A stretch of 64,000 nt of DNA from Candidatus Flexifilum affinis (lineage in GTDB: Bacteria > Chloroflexota > Anaerolineae > Aggregatilineales > Phototrophicaceae). Under the pieces are notes generated by a model. That model was not told where the DNA came from. It saw nothing but the letters and a program-made list of their open reading frames with translations, and ran no database searches. Below, piece after piece: positions 17,896-25,851 of this stretch (position 1 is the stretch's first letter; every line of letters begins with the position of its first letter). Made by a program: the position numbers and the translations under genes. The stretch covers positions 1 to 64,000 of the forward strand of contig JADJPJ010000093.1 of the NCBI GenBank assembly GCA_016713325.1, given 5' to 3'.

Positions 17896-19134
17896 TCAGA
17901 GCGCGTGCTCTCTGTTCATCTCCCACGTGAGCGGGTGCGTCACAATGCGGTCGTGAATCAACGCCGCGCCACCCATCACGGCCGCATTCGCCGTGTGCTT
18001 GGCGATACGAAAACTGACCTGATCCCATATCCAAGGGAGGGCGCGTCGCCCAATCTCCGCCCGAACATGGGGCATCAGGATCTCATGCGCAATGCTCAAG
18101 CTGCCGCCGAAAACCACGTGTTCGGGATTCAGTGCGTTGATGAGACTCGCCAGTCCAACGCCGAGCCAATACCCGGTCTCAGCCAGGGCTGCGTTGGCGA
18201 CCTCGTCACCGGACTTTGCCGCGTTGAGCACGTGGTGGATGGTCAGATGTTCCTTCCAGCGCGCCAGCGGCGAGTGTTTGCCAGCCTGGATCATCTCGCG
18301 CACACGCCGCAGCAGGGCCGTCTCGGCGACCAGCGTCTCCCAGCAGCCGGAACTTCCGCAGCGGCAAGGCAGCCCGTCGGGGACGACAGTCATGTGCCCG
18401 AACTCGCTGGCAAGTCCGGTCGCTCCGGTCAGGAGCTTCCCCTTGATGACGATGCCGCCACCCAGCCCGACCCCGGCGCTGACGTAGAGCAGCAGACGGC
18501 TGTGCTGTCCTTCTCCGAAGTAGTTTTCACCAAACGCCGCCAGGTTCGCTTCGTTGGCGACCAGAATGGGTATATCGAAATGCGGCTGGAGGATGTCTCG
18601 AAGTGGGATGTCGCGCCATTGGAGATTGGGCGCAAACAACAGGTAGCCCCGTTCCATGTCGACCAATCCGGGTACGCCGACGGCGATTCCAAAAACTCGT
18701 CGTCCGAAGCGTTGCGCCTGCTGATACACATCTGTCAGCAGGGCGGTGAAATGCTCAAGACACTCCTCAATGCTGGTTTCAGGGCTGATGCTCTCATAGC
18801 GCTGGGTGACGATGTCGAAGGCGAAGTCGGTGACGATAACCGAGATGAAGCCGACGCCGATCTCGGCGCTGATGGTGTAGCCAGCGTCGGGGTTGAGCTG
18901 CAAGTTTATCGCCGGGCGTCCCGCTTCCAGCTGCGCGTCGGCAATGCCCATTTCTCGCACCAGTCCGGCGGCAATCAAGTCGCGGACCATGCTCGACACG
19001 CTGGCTTTGTTCAAACCCGTGAGTTCTGCCAGCATGGCGCGCGATTTTGGGGCGGACTGCCTGAGCGTCTCCAGGATCAAGCGAAGGTTCATTTCTCGCA
19101 TGACGGCGTGATCAATGAGGTTACGGCTGGCCAT
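17896..19134 (-). CDS. ROK-family transcriptional regulator (NagC/XylR type)
   Basis: A 412-residue protein. The N-terminal winged helix (residues ~1-75) has [19 protein letters not shown] and [17 protein letters not shown]. The ROK kinase-like domain follows, with the glycine-rich block [15 protein letters not shown] near 200 and the zinc cluster [20 protein letters not shown] near 232, with the CxCGxxGC pattern. Such regulators bind a sugar or sugar phosphate and release operators of uptake and catabolic genes. It is the first gene of the leftward operon and divergent from the ABC transporter. A matching operator candidate is annotated at 19692-19714. Confidence 0.88.
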   Translation of the reverse strand: MASRNLIDHAVMREMNLRLILETLRQSAPKSRAMLAELTGLNKASVSSMVRDLIAAGLVREMGIADAQLEAGRPAINLQLNPDAGYTISAEIGVGFISVIVTDFAFDIVTQRYESISPETSIEECLEHFTALLTDVYQQAQRFGRRVFGIAVGVPGLVDMERGYLLFAPNLQWRDIPLRDILQPHFDIPILVANEANLAAFGENYFGEGQHSRLLLYVSAGVGLGGGIVIKGKLLTGATGLASEFGHMTVVPDGLPCRCGSSGCWETLVAETALLRRVREMIQAGKHSPLARWKEHLTIHHVLNAAKSGDEVANAALAETGYWLGVGLASLINALNPEHVVFGGSLSIAHEILMPHVRAEIGRRALPWIWDQVSFRIAKHTANAAVMGGAALIHDRIVTHPLTWEMNREHAL

Positions 19135-19739
19135 AAGCGGAGCGCACTTTGTTTATAAATCATACAAACTCTCCTGAGTATATGCGGTTGCGTATGCCTT
19201 CGCAACAGATGTACACAGGCTTGTTAACAATGCAGTTATATATCATTTGCAATCGCCGATGATGTGCGCGATTCTGCCGTGACCAGGTCTTCGTGTCAAG
19301 CCATTCGGCTTCATCAGGCAAGCTGCTCAAGGGGAACATGCTCTCCAGGCCGTCGCCGGAACGGGTTCAACGCCAACTGCGCACGTTCATTTTTCGGGGT
19401 GCAATCGCGCCCAGCACCACGCAAGTAGGCCTGACTCTCGCCGAACAAACCGGCAACTGCCATCGGGTTTGCGTCGGGAGCAGACATGCAGCGACCGGAG
19501 CAGCGGCGCAGCGCGATGTCGATCGCGGCAGAACGCGTTTTCGCTCGCGGCACAGCGGAATAACCTCGAAGACGGATCGATCTCAAATTCGAATTACATC
19601 GCGCCGAAACCCGAAAGTGACAAAAATCATTGAAGTTCCATGACAGACCCAATCTAATCTCTTCCCGTCAAGCGCTATCATAGAGTCGATTAGTTTACGA
19701 TGTAAATTTAAACTGCTTGTTGGTCCTGGAGTATGTATA
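19135..19739. promoter_or_regulatory. 605-base divergent control region between ROK operon and ABC transporter operon
   Basis: No convincing gene lies here. Both ends are AT-rich (TTTATAAATCATACAAAC near 19150; TAAATTTAAAC near 19705), fitting promoters and operators for the two divergent operons. The middle (about 19280-19600) is GC-rich and carries short open frames in both directions with no family resemblance. It could be a long untranslated leader. Confidence 0.5.
19692..19714 (+). promoter_or_regulatory. ROK-type operator candidate (AGTTTA-N11-TAAACT)
   Basis: A perfect 6-base inverted repeat, AGTTTA at 19692-19697 and TAAACT at 19709-19714, with an 11-base AT-rich spacer. It resembles XylR/NagC-type sites with TTAGTTT-like half sites. 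It ends 25 bases before the permease start codon, where bound regulator would block transcription. Confidence 0.5.
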
Positions 19740-20771
19740 GTGGCAACTGTCCCCCAGCCTGTTCATAGCAGTCAAGAGCAAATCGCCGCTGCCTCTACCA
19801 GACGCCTGTTTCAAATAAGGGAGTTCGGGGTTTTGTTGGCGTTTGTCGTCTTGACTATCGCCATGTCGCTGCTGAGTCCCTCTTTCCTGACCGAACTCAA
19901 CGTATTCAACGTCTTGCGCGGCATGTCCACGATCGGCATCATGAGTATAGGCATCACCATGGTGATTGTGACGGGAGGGATTGATCTCTCGGTCGGCTCG
20001 ATTCTGGCCGCCTCATCGGTGATGACCGCTCGCCTGATTTTCACCGATGTCACCGGGCCATTCGTCGCGCTGCTTCTCGGTCTGGCATTCGGCGGTTTCC
20101 TCGGGCTGGTCAACGGCCTGGTCATCACCAAACTCAAAGTCAACCCGTTCATCACCACACTCGGCATGCTGACCGTCGCGCGGGGTCTGACCTACCTGCT
20201 TGCCTCCGGGCTTCAAGGGACCGTCGCAAGCAACGTCCCGATGCGTGATGAAGGCGTGTCCTTTCTTGGGAATGGCTACGTGCTTCAAGATACTTTTCTA
20301 CAGCGCGGTATTCCGTTCCCCGTCATCCTCATGTTGGCGCTCGTAGTGATCTTCATCCTGTTCCTGCGCTATACCGTACTTGGGCGCCAAATCTACGCAG
20401 TCGGCAGCAATGAGGTCGCCGCGCGCCTGTCCGGCGTGCCGACCGACCGGGTGAAGTTGTTCGTCTACACGCTCACCGGAACCCTCAGTGCGCTGGCGGG
20501 AATCATGACGGCCGGTCTGCTGCGGACGGCAGCCACGAACGCGGGGCAAGGCGTCGAACTTGACGTGATCGCGGCGGTCGTCATCGGCGGCGCGAGCCTC
20601 TCCGGCGGTGAAGGCTCAATCCTTGGCGCGATCATTGGTGCGGCGATCATGGCGGTCGTGCGCAATGCCTTTGTTCTGCTTCAGTTTCCCAGCTATGCCC
20701 AGTCGCTCACTATCGGCATAGTCATTGTCGCCGCTGTGGCGGTAGACCGTTGGCGTCGGCGCGACCGTTAA
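19740..20771 (+). CDS. Ribose-type (RbsC-like) ABC transporter permease
   Basis: A 343-residue membrane protein starting at GTG 19740 with GGAG eight bases upstream. Eight to ten TM helices; the family signatures are GITMVIVTGGIDLSVGSILA near 78 and the C-terminal EAA-like loop region YAVGSNEVAARLSGVPTDR near 220. This is the channel subunit of a carbohydrate-uptake (CUT2) importer; as usual for CUT2, one permease type would form a homodimer. It is first in the rightward operon, followed by the binding protein and the ATPase. Confidence 0.9.
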   Translation: MATVPQPVHSSQEQIAAASTRRLFQIREFGVLLAFVVLTIAMSLLSPSFLTELNVFNVLRGMSTIGIMSIGITMVIVTGGIDLSVGSILAASSVMTARLIFTDVTGPFVALLLGLAFGGFLGLVNGLVITKLKVNPFITTLGMLTVARGLTYLLASGLQGTVASNVPMRDEGVSFLGNGYVLQDTFLQRGIPFPVILMLALVVIFILFLRYTVLGRQIYAVGSNEVAARLSGVPTDRVKLFVYTLTGTLSALAGIMTAGLLRTAATNAGQGVELDVIAAVVIGGASLSGGEGSILGAIIGAAIMAVVRNAFVLLQFPSYAQSLTIGIVIVAAVAVDRWRRRDR

Positions 20772-20916
20772 GGTCAGGGGATTTCGTGACATTCCAGCGG
20801 TCGTGTCAGAATGCTTCAGAAAGGAGGCAGCTCATCCTCGAAGATAGGTTGGTCTTTACCTTTGGACTTCGCCTCATAGCCTCACAATGATTTGTTTGCT
20901 TGGAGTGGAAACCACG

Positions 20917-22926
20917 ATGAAACATGTTCGCTTAGTACTGTTCCTTGCTACCCTTCTGCTCGGGTCGAGCTTGGTGATCGCTCAAGATGCACTTACTCCC
21001 AACGACGAAGGCTGGTTCACGTCGCAGTGCCAGCCGTTGGATGAAAGCGTGGTGGCACCGCTGAACGTAATGCCGGCGGAACCGCTGCGCATCGCGGTGC
21101 TGGGTTTGGAGAACAATCCGTTCTGGATTCCAGTGAAGTTCGGAGCGGAAGCGGCAGCGGCGGAGCTGGCTGCCCACAATGTGACGGTGGACTGGATCAT
21201 TCCGGGTGAAACACACACCGCGGACAACTTTGCGCCGGGGATCGAAGCAGCAGTCGCGCAGGGCTATGATGCGATTGCGACGATTGCGGGTGATGCCGGT
21301 GTCGCGCCGTTCATCGACGCAGCCGTGGAAGCGGGTATCCCGGTGGCGACGTTCAACAGCGAGACGGACGCGACCAACGGGCGTCTGTTCTTCGTAGGCG
21401 CTGACCTTTATCTGCAGGGGCAGACGGCAGCGCGGGCGATGGCAGAAGCAATTGGTGGTGAAGGCAAGGTGGCGATCATCACCGGCTTCTTCGCGGTGGA
21501 AGCGCACGAACTGCGGCGCATGGGCTTTGTCGACACGATGGCGGCGGAGTTCCCGAACATCGCGATCGTCAGTGAAGTTGAGAACACCGATCAGGGCGAC
21601 ATCGCCTTCACGCAGGCGCAAGACTTCATGACGGCACATCCCGATCTGCGCGGCATCTACGTGACCGCGGGCGGACCCTTCGGCGCGGCGGCAGCGGTTG
21701 CCGATGCCGGCAAGACGGGCGAGGTTTTCGTCGTGTCGTTCGACTTCGTGGACGAGACGATGGAATACGTGCAGGAAGGCGTGATCTACGCCACCATCGG
21801 TCAGAACCCGTTCGCACAGGGACATGACCCGGCGATTCGCCTGTTCAACTATCTGGTTGCCGGTCAACTGCCGCCATGCGCGCGGCTGGTCACCGAAGCG
21901 GCGGTCGTCACTGCCGAAAACATCGATCAATACTGGACGCCGGGCGAAACCCCGGTACCGGTGGCGCTCACCCCGGCAGATGAAGGCTGGTTCACGTCAC
22001 AGTGTCAACCGCTGGACGAAACCGTCGTGACGCCGTTGAACGTGATGCCGGCAGAACCGCTGCGCATCGCGGTGCTGGGTCTGGAGAACAATCCGTTCTG
22101 GATTCCAGTGAAGGCCGGAGCGGAAGCGGCAGCGGCGGAGCTGGCTGCCTACAATGTGACGGTCGATTGGATCATCCCGGGCGAAACGCACACAGCGGAC
22201 AACTTCGCCCCAGGGATCGAAGCAGCAGTCGCGCAGGGCTACGATGCGATTGCGACGATTGCGGGTGATGCCGGTGTCGCGCCGTTCATCGACGCAGCCG
22301 TGGAAGCAGGCATCCCGGTGGCGACGTTCAACAGCGAGACGGACGCGACCAACGGACGCCTGTTCTTCGTGGGCGCTGATCTTTATCTGCAGGGGCAGAC
22401 GGCAGCGCGGGCGATGGCGGATGCGATTGGCGGTGAAGGCAAGGTAGCGATCATCACCGGCTTCTTCGCGGTGGAAGCGCACGAACTGCGGCGCCTGGGC
22501 TTTGTCGACACGATGGCGGCGGAGTTCCCGAACATCGCGATCGTCAGCGAGGTCGAGAACACCGATCAGGGCGACATCGCCTTCACGCAGGCGCAAGACT
22601 TCATGACGGCACATCCCGATCTGCGCGGCATCTACGTGACCGCGGGCGGACCCTTCGGCGCGGCGGCAGCGGTTGCCGATGCGGGCAAGACGGGCGAGGT
22701 GCAGGTCGTGTCGTTCGACTTCGTGGACGAGACGATGGAATACGTGCAGGAAGGCGTGATCTACGCCACCATCGGTCAGAACCCGTTCGCACAGGGACAT
22801 GACCCGGCAGTTCGTCTGTTCAACTATCTGGTTGCCGGTCAACTGCCGCCATGCGCGCGGCTGGTCACCGAAGCAGCGGTCGTCACTGCGGACAACATCG
22901 ACCAGTATTGGACGCCGTCAAACTAG
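20917..22926 (+). CDS. Tandem-duplicated sugar-type periplasmic binding protein (two domains in one chain)
   Basis: The ATG at 20917 gives MKHVRLVLFLATLLLGSSLV as a signal peptide, cleaved near AQ-D; no lipobox Cys is visible. The mature protein has two RbsB-like (Peripla_BP_4) domains of 318 residues each, joined by a seven-residue linker (GETPVPV). I count about 11 amino acid differences between them. Each domain begins ALTPxDEGWFTSQCQPLD and ends NIDQYWTP. Each has two Cys (SQCQP and LPPCARL) that could form a disulphide tying the termini. Such proteins capture a sugar-like ligand outside the membrane for the CUT2 permease. A normal family member has one domain of about 300 residues. Confidence 0.88.
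   Translation: MKHVRLVLFLATLLLGSSLVIAQDALTPNDEGWFTSQCQPLDESVVAPLNVMPAEPLRIAVLGLENNPFWIPVKFGAEAAAAELAAHNVTVDWIIPGETHTADNFAPGIEAAVAQGYDAIATIAGDAGVAPFIDAAVEAGIPVATFNSETDATNGRLFFVGADLYLQGQTAARAMAEAIGGEGKVAIITGFFAVEAHELRRMGFVDTMAAEFPNIAIVSEVENTDQGDIAFTQAQDFMTAHPDLRGIYVTAGGPFGAAAAVADAGKTGEVFVVSFDFVDETMEYVQEGVIYATIGQNPFAQGHDPAIRLFNYLVAGQLPPCARLVTEAAVVTAENIDQYWTPGETPVPVALTPADEGWFTSQCQPLDETVVTPLNVMPAEPLRIAVLGLENNPFWIPVKAGAEAAAAELAAYNVTVDWIIPGETHTADNFAPGIEAAVAQGYDAIATIAGDAGVAPFIDAAVEAGIPVATFNSETDATNGRLFFVGADLYLQGQTAARAMADAIGGEGKVAIITGFFAVEAHELRRLGFVDTMAAEFPNIAIVSEVENTDQGDIAFTQAQDFMTAHPDLRGIYVTAGGPFGAAAAVADAGKTGEVQVVSFDFVDETMEYVQEGVIYATIGQNPFAQGHDPAVRLFNYLVAGQLPPCARLVTEAAVVTADNIDQYWTPSN
20989..22917 (+). 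repeat. Recent tandem duplication, period 975 bp, inside the binding-protein gene
   Basis: Unit 1 is 20989-21942 and unit 2 is 21964-22917, each 954 bases, offset by exactly 975 bases and therefore in frame. Long stretches are base-for-base identical (for example the segment around 21590-21720 versus 22565-22695), with scattered synonymous changes elsewhere. This indicates a recent duplication or ongoing gene conversion. Confidence 0.92.
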
Positions 22927-23042
22927 ACTTTCAGCCGGTTTCCGAGGGCAGAGGCGCGCTGCGTCTCTGCCCTTGCACGCCAAGGCGATGCTCTCGTTGT
23001 GACTGTGTATCCAAGAATGAATTAGTCAAAAGGTTCTTCTTG

Positions 23043-24572
23043 ATGGCTCATCAGCATGAAAAGCTCCTGATTATCGACGGGGTCTCCAAGCGTTACGGTG
23101 GGGTACAGGCACTCCATCACGTTCAGTTCGATCTCAACTATGGTGAAGTGCACGCACTCGTTGGAGAGAACGGCGCAGGAAAGTCAACCCTCATCAAGGT
23201 TGTGGGCGGAATTGTTCCGCGAGATTCGGGCACGATCACGTTTGAAGGTCGAGACGTGGTCTTCGCGTCGCCCGCCGCAGCGCTGGATGCCGGGATCGCC
23301 ATCATCCATCAAGAACTATCGATGATGCCGTCGCTCACCGTCATGGAGAACCTTTTCATGAGCCGGATGCAAAGTCGCTATGGAATCTTGAACTGGAAGA
23401 CGATGGCGCAGCGGGCACGCGAGGTACTGAGCCTGGTAGATCTCGACGTGTCGCCTTACGCGTTAGTGCGTGATCTACCAATCTCCCAGCGACAAATGAT
23501 CGAAGTAGCACGGGCGTTGTCTGCCAATGCCCGTCTCATCATTATGGATGAACCCAACTCATCCCTCTCTGATACCGAGACCGAGCGCCTGTTTCAATTG
23601 ATCCGCAGCCTTGTCGAGCGGGACATCTCGATCCTCTATGTATCGCACAAGATCGACGAGGTCTTAACTATCTCGAACCGCATCACCGTGTTTCGTGACG
23701 GAGGCTATGTCGGCACAGTAGATACCGCATCCGCGACCGAGGATACGGTGATCGGCATGATGGTAGGACGCGCGCTGAATCGCTCTGCGCTCAAAGACAC
23801 GGACGGCGTGGGGGATGTTCTGCTTGAAGTTCGCGATTTGGCCGGCAAGGGTTTCAAGGATGTGAGCTTTAGCGTACGCAAAGGCGAAGTGCTCGCATTT
23901 TCCGGTTTGATCGGCGCAGGGCGCAGCGAAGTCCTGCGCACAGTTTTCGGATGCGAGCGAGCGCATGCCGGGCAAATCCTGTTCGATGGCAAAGTCGTTC
24001 GCTTCCGCTCACCTGCGGATGCCATACGACACGGCATAGCGATGGTGCAGGAGGATCGCAAGGTCCTCAGCCTGTTCATGGAAATGCAAGTCCGCCACAA
24101 CATCGCAATGGCGGAGCTGCCTCTGATCAACCGCAGGGGAATCATCAACGAGCGGCGTGAACAGCGGCGCGTGGCTGAGTTTGTGGAAAAGCTGGACATC
24201 CGACTGTCAAGCATATTCGAGCCGGTCAGCAGCCTGAGCGGTGGCAATCAGCAGAAGACGGTGCTGGCACGGTGGCTCACCACCGCGCCCAAGCTGCTCA
24301 TCCTCGACGAGCCGACGCACGGCGTCGACGTGGGCGCGAAAGCCGAAATCTATGAACTGATTCGCAGTCTCGTCCGCCAAAACGTCGCCGTCATCTTGAT
24401 TTCGTCCGAACTGCCAGAGGTGCTGGCGCTGGCGCATCGCATCGTCGTTATGTGTGAGGGGCGAGTGACGGGTATCCTCCCGCACAGTTCGGCAACCGAG
24501 GAATCTTTGATGGCATACGCTACGGGCGTCCAGGATGATTTCCGGGCAGTCGGCGGGGCGACAGCACAATGA
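23043..24572 (+). CDS. Two-cassette sugar ABC transporter ATP-binding protein (RbsA/MglA-like)
   Basis: A 509-residue protein when started at the ATG 23043, which gives MAHQHEKLLIIDGVSKRYGG. Cassette 1 has Walker A GENGAGKSTL near 42, signature LPISQRQMIEVARAL near 143 and Walker B LIIMDEPNSSLS near 166. Cassette 2 has a degenerate Walker A (SGLIGAGRSE near 288), signature LSGGNQQKTVLARW near 399 and Walker B LLILDEPTHGVDVG near 418. The degenerate second Walker A is normal for CUT2 ATPases. It powers import through the RbsC-like permease. It is 116 bases downstream of the binding-protein gene and overlaps the next gene by four bases. Confidence 0.92.
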   Translation: MAHQHEKLLIIDGVSKRYGGVQALHHVQFDLNYGEVHALVGENGAGKSTLIKVVGGIVPRDSGTITFEGRDVVFASPAAALDAGIAIIHQELSMMPSLTVMENLFMSRMQSRYGILNWKTMAQRAREVLSLVDLDVSPYALVRDLPISQRQMIEVARALSANARLIIMDEPNSSLSDTETERLFQLIRSLVERDISILYVSHKIDEVLTISNRITVFRDGGYVGTVDTASATEDTVIGMMVGRALNRSALKDTDGVGDVLLEVRDLAGKGFKDVSFSVRKGEVLAFSGLIGAGRSEVLRTVFGCERAHAGQILFDGKVVRFRSPADAIRHGIAMVQEDRKVLSLFMEMQVRHNIAMAELPLINRRGIINERREQRRVAEFVEKLDIRLSSIFEPVSSLSGGNQQKTVLARWLTTAPKLLILDEPTHGVDVGAKAEIYELIRSLVRQNVAVILISSELPEVLALAHRIVVMCEGRVTGILPHSSATEESLMAYATGVQDDFRAVGGATAQ

Positions 24573-25843
24573 CGCGTTGCAGTGCGCGACGTGAGCAGGT
24601 TCTCGGTTGGGATGCCTGCATCCTGGAAAATGAGTTCATTCGGCTTGCAGCCGTGCCGGATATCGGTGGGCGGGTCATGGCGTATGACCTCGGAGGCTAT
24701 CCGTTTTTCTTCGTCGATCCGAGTCTGGCGGGGAAGCTGTTCACTCCGGAAGAGAATCAGGGTGACGGCTCACTGGCGGCATGGAAGAACTACGGCGGCG
24801 ACAAAACGTGGCCCGCGCCACAGGGATGGGACAGCGACGATCAGTGGCATGGACCGCCCGATCCGATCCTCGATACCGGACGCTACACCGTCGATGCGCT
24901 CCATGCCGATGGCGGCAGCGCTCATCTGTCGATGACGTCACCGCCGGACACACGTACCGGGATACAAATCACCCGCTCATTCACAATCTCCAGCGGTTCC
25001 AGCCGCGTAACCGTCGATCTGTCGTTCCGCAATCATTCGGACCGTGCAGTGACATGGAGCATCTGGGACGTGGCGCAGCTTAGCGCCGAGCGCCGGAACG
25101 CGGATGGATCGATCACGTTTGAGCCAGGGTGCGTGGTGACCGCCCCCGTGAATGCGAGAAGCGTGTTCGCGCGCGGATTCAACGTCATGTTCGGCGCGGA
25201 AGATAACCCACAGTGGCGAGTCGACAGCGCGACAGGGCTGTTTACCGCACATTACCAATGGCAGATCGGCAAAGTCGGTTTGGACTCCCCTGCTGGATGG
25301 GTTGCGTTCAGCAATACGGCTGCGGGTTATGGTTTTGCCGAGTTGTTTGCTTATGAACCTGGAGCAGAATACCCCGATCGCGGCGCAAGTGTCGAAGTGT
25401 GGACGGTCGGCGCCGGCGAAGTGGGCAACCTCAACTACGAAAACAGCGGCATCTACCTGATGGAAACGGAAGTCCTCAGTCCCCTGATGACGATCGCTCC
25501 GGGCGCACGCGCCGAGTTCCGCATCGTATGGGGCGCATGCCGCACAAATGAGGTCATCCGTGCTTGTGGTGACGCCGGTGCCTCAACGCAAATGCTTTCG
25601 ATTAACCCGGAAGCCAAAGGACGCGTTCACGTTCAATATCGCGGCGGTGTGTTCGACGCCGGGACGCTATCTTTGGTCTGGAGCAGTCAATCGGGCGAGC
25701 ATCTGGCAGCGATACCGTTTGGAGACGTGGATCCGCTGACGGTCATCGTGCTGGATAGGCTTGTGCCACGCCCCGAGAATGCGCATAGGTTACAGCTGAA
25801 AATCGGGCAGCGGACGCTCGCCCAGTTGGAGTTAACGGAGTAG
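24569..25843 (+). CDS. DUF4380-like protein (galactose-mutarotase-type beta-sandwich)
   Basis: A 424-residue protein overlapping the ATPase stop by four bases. The start ILENEFIRLAAVPDIGGRVM near 17-36 resembles aldose 1-epimerase-like folds, where this strand precedes the sugar site. Further landmarks are WKNYGGDKTWPAPQGW near 71, GIQITRSFTISSGSSRVTV near 130 and NLNYENSGIYLMETEVL near 285. No signal peptide is seen, so it should be cytoplasmic. Placement between importer and methyltransferase suggests it acts on the imported ligand, perhaps as a mutarotase that presents one anomer. The family call is by pattern, and the function is not demonstrated. Confidence 0.62.
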   Translation: MTRCSARREQVLGWDACILENEFIRLAAVPDIGGRVMAYDLGGYPFFFVDPSLAGKLFTPEENQGDGSLAAWKNYGGDKTWPAPQGWDSDDQWHGPPDPILDTGRYTVDALHADGGSAHLSMTSPPDTRTGIQITRSFTISSGSSRVTVDLSFRNHSDRAVTWSIWDVAQLSAERRNADGSITFEPGCVVTAPVNARSVFARGFNVMFGAEDNPQWRVDSATGLFTAHYQWQIGKVGLDSPAGWVAFSNTAAGYGFAELFAYEPGAEYPDRGASVEVWTVGAGEVGNLNYENSGIYLMETEVLSPLMTIAPGARAEFRIVWGACRTNEVIRACGDAGASTQMLSINPEAKGRVHVQYRGGVFDAGTLSLVWSSQSGEHLAAIPFGDVDPLTVIVLDRLVPRPENAHRLQLKIGQRTLAQLELTE

Positions 25844-25851
25844 GAGTCGCT

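Noticed and set aside
19293..19643. Open frames on both strands within the ROK/ABC control region
   Set aside because: Neither peptide has family-like motifs, and neither has a ribosome site; the region fits a long divergent regulatory gap better.
20819..20880. Strong AAAGGAGG sequence with no start codon at the right distance
   Set aside because: The following frame lacks an ATG, GTG or TTG within 10 bases and ends quickly; probably a chance purine run or leader element.
21007..22917. Reading the long direct repeat as a mobile element
   Set aside because: The repeat unit is exactly one binding-protein domain in frame, with no terminal inverted repeats or transposase; it is a gene-internal duplication.
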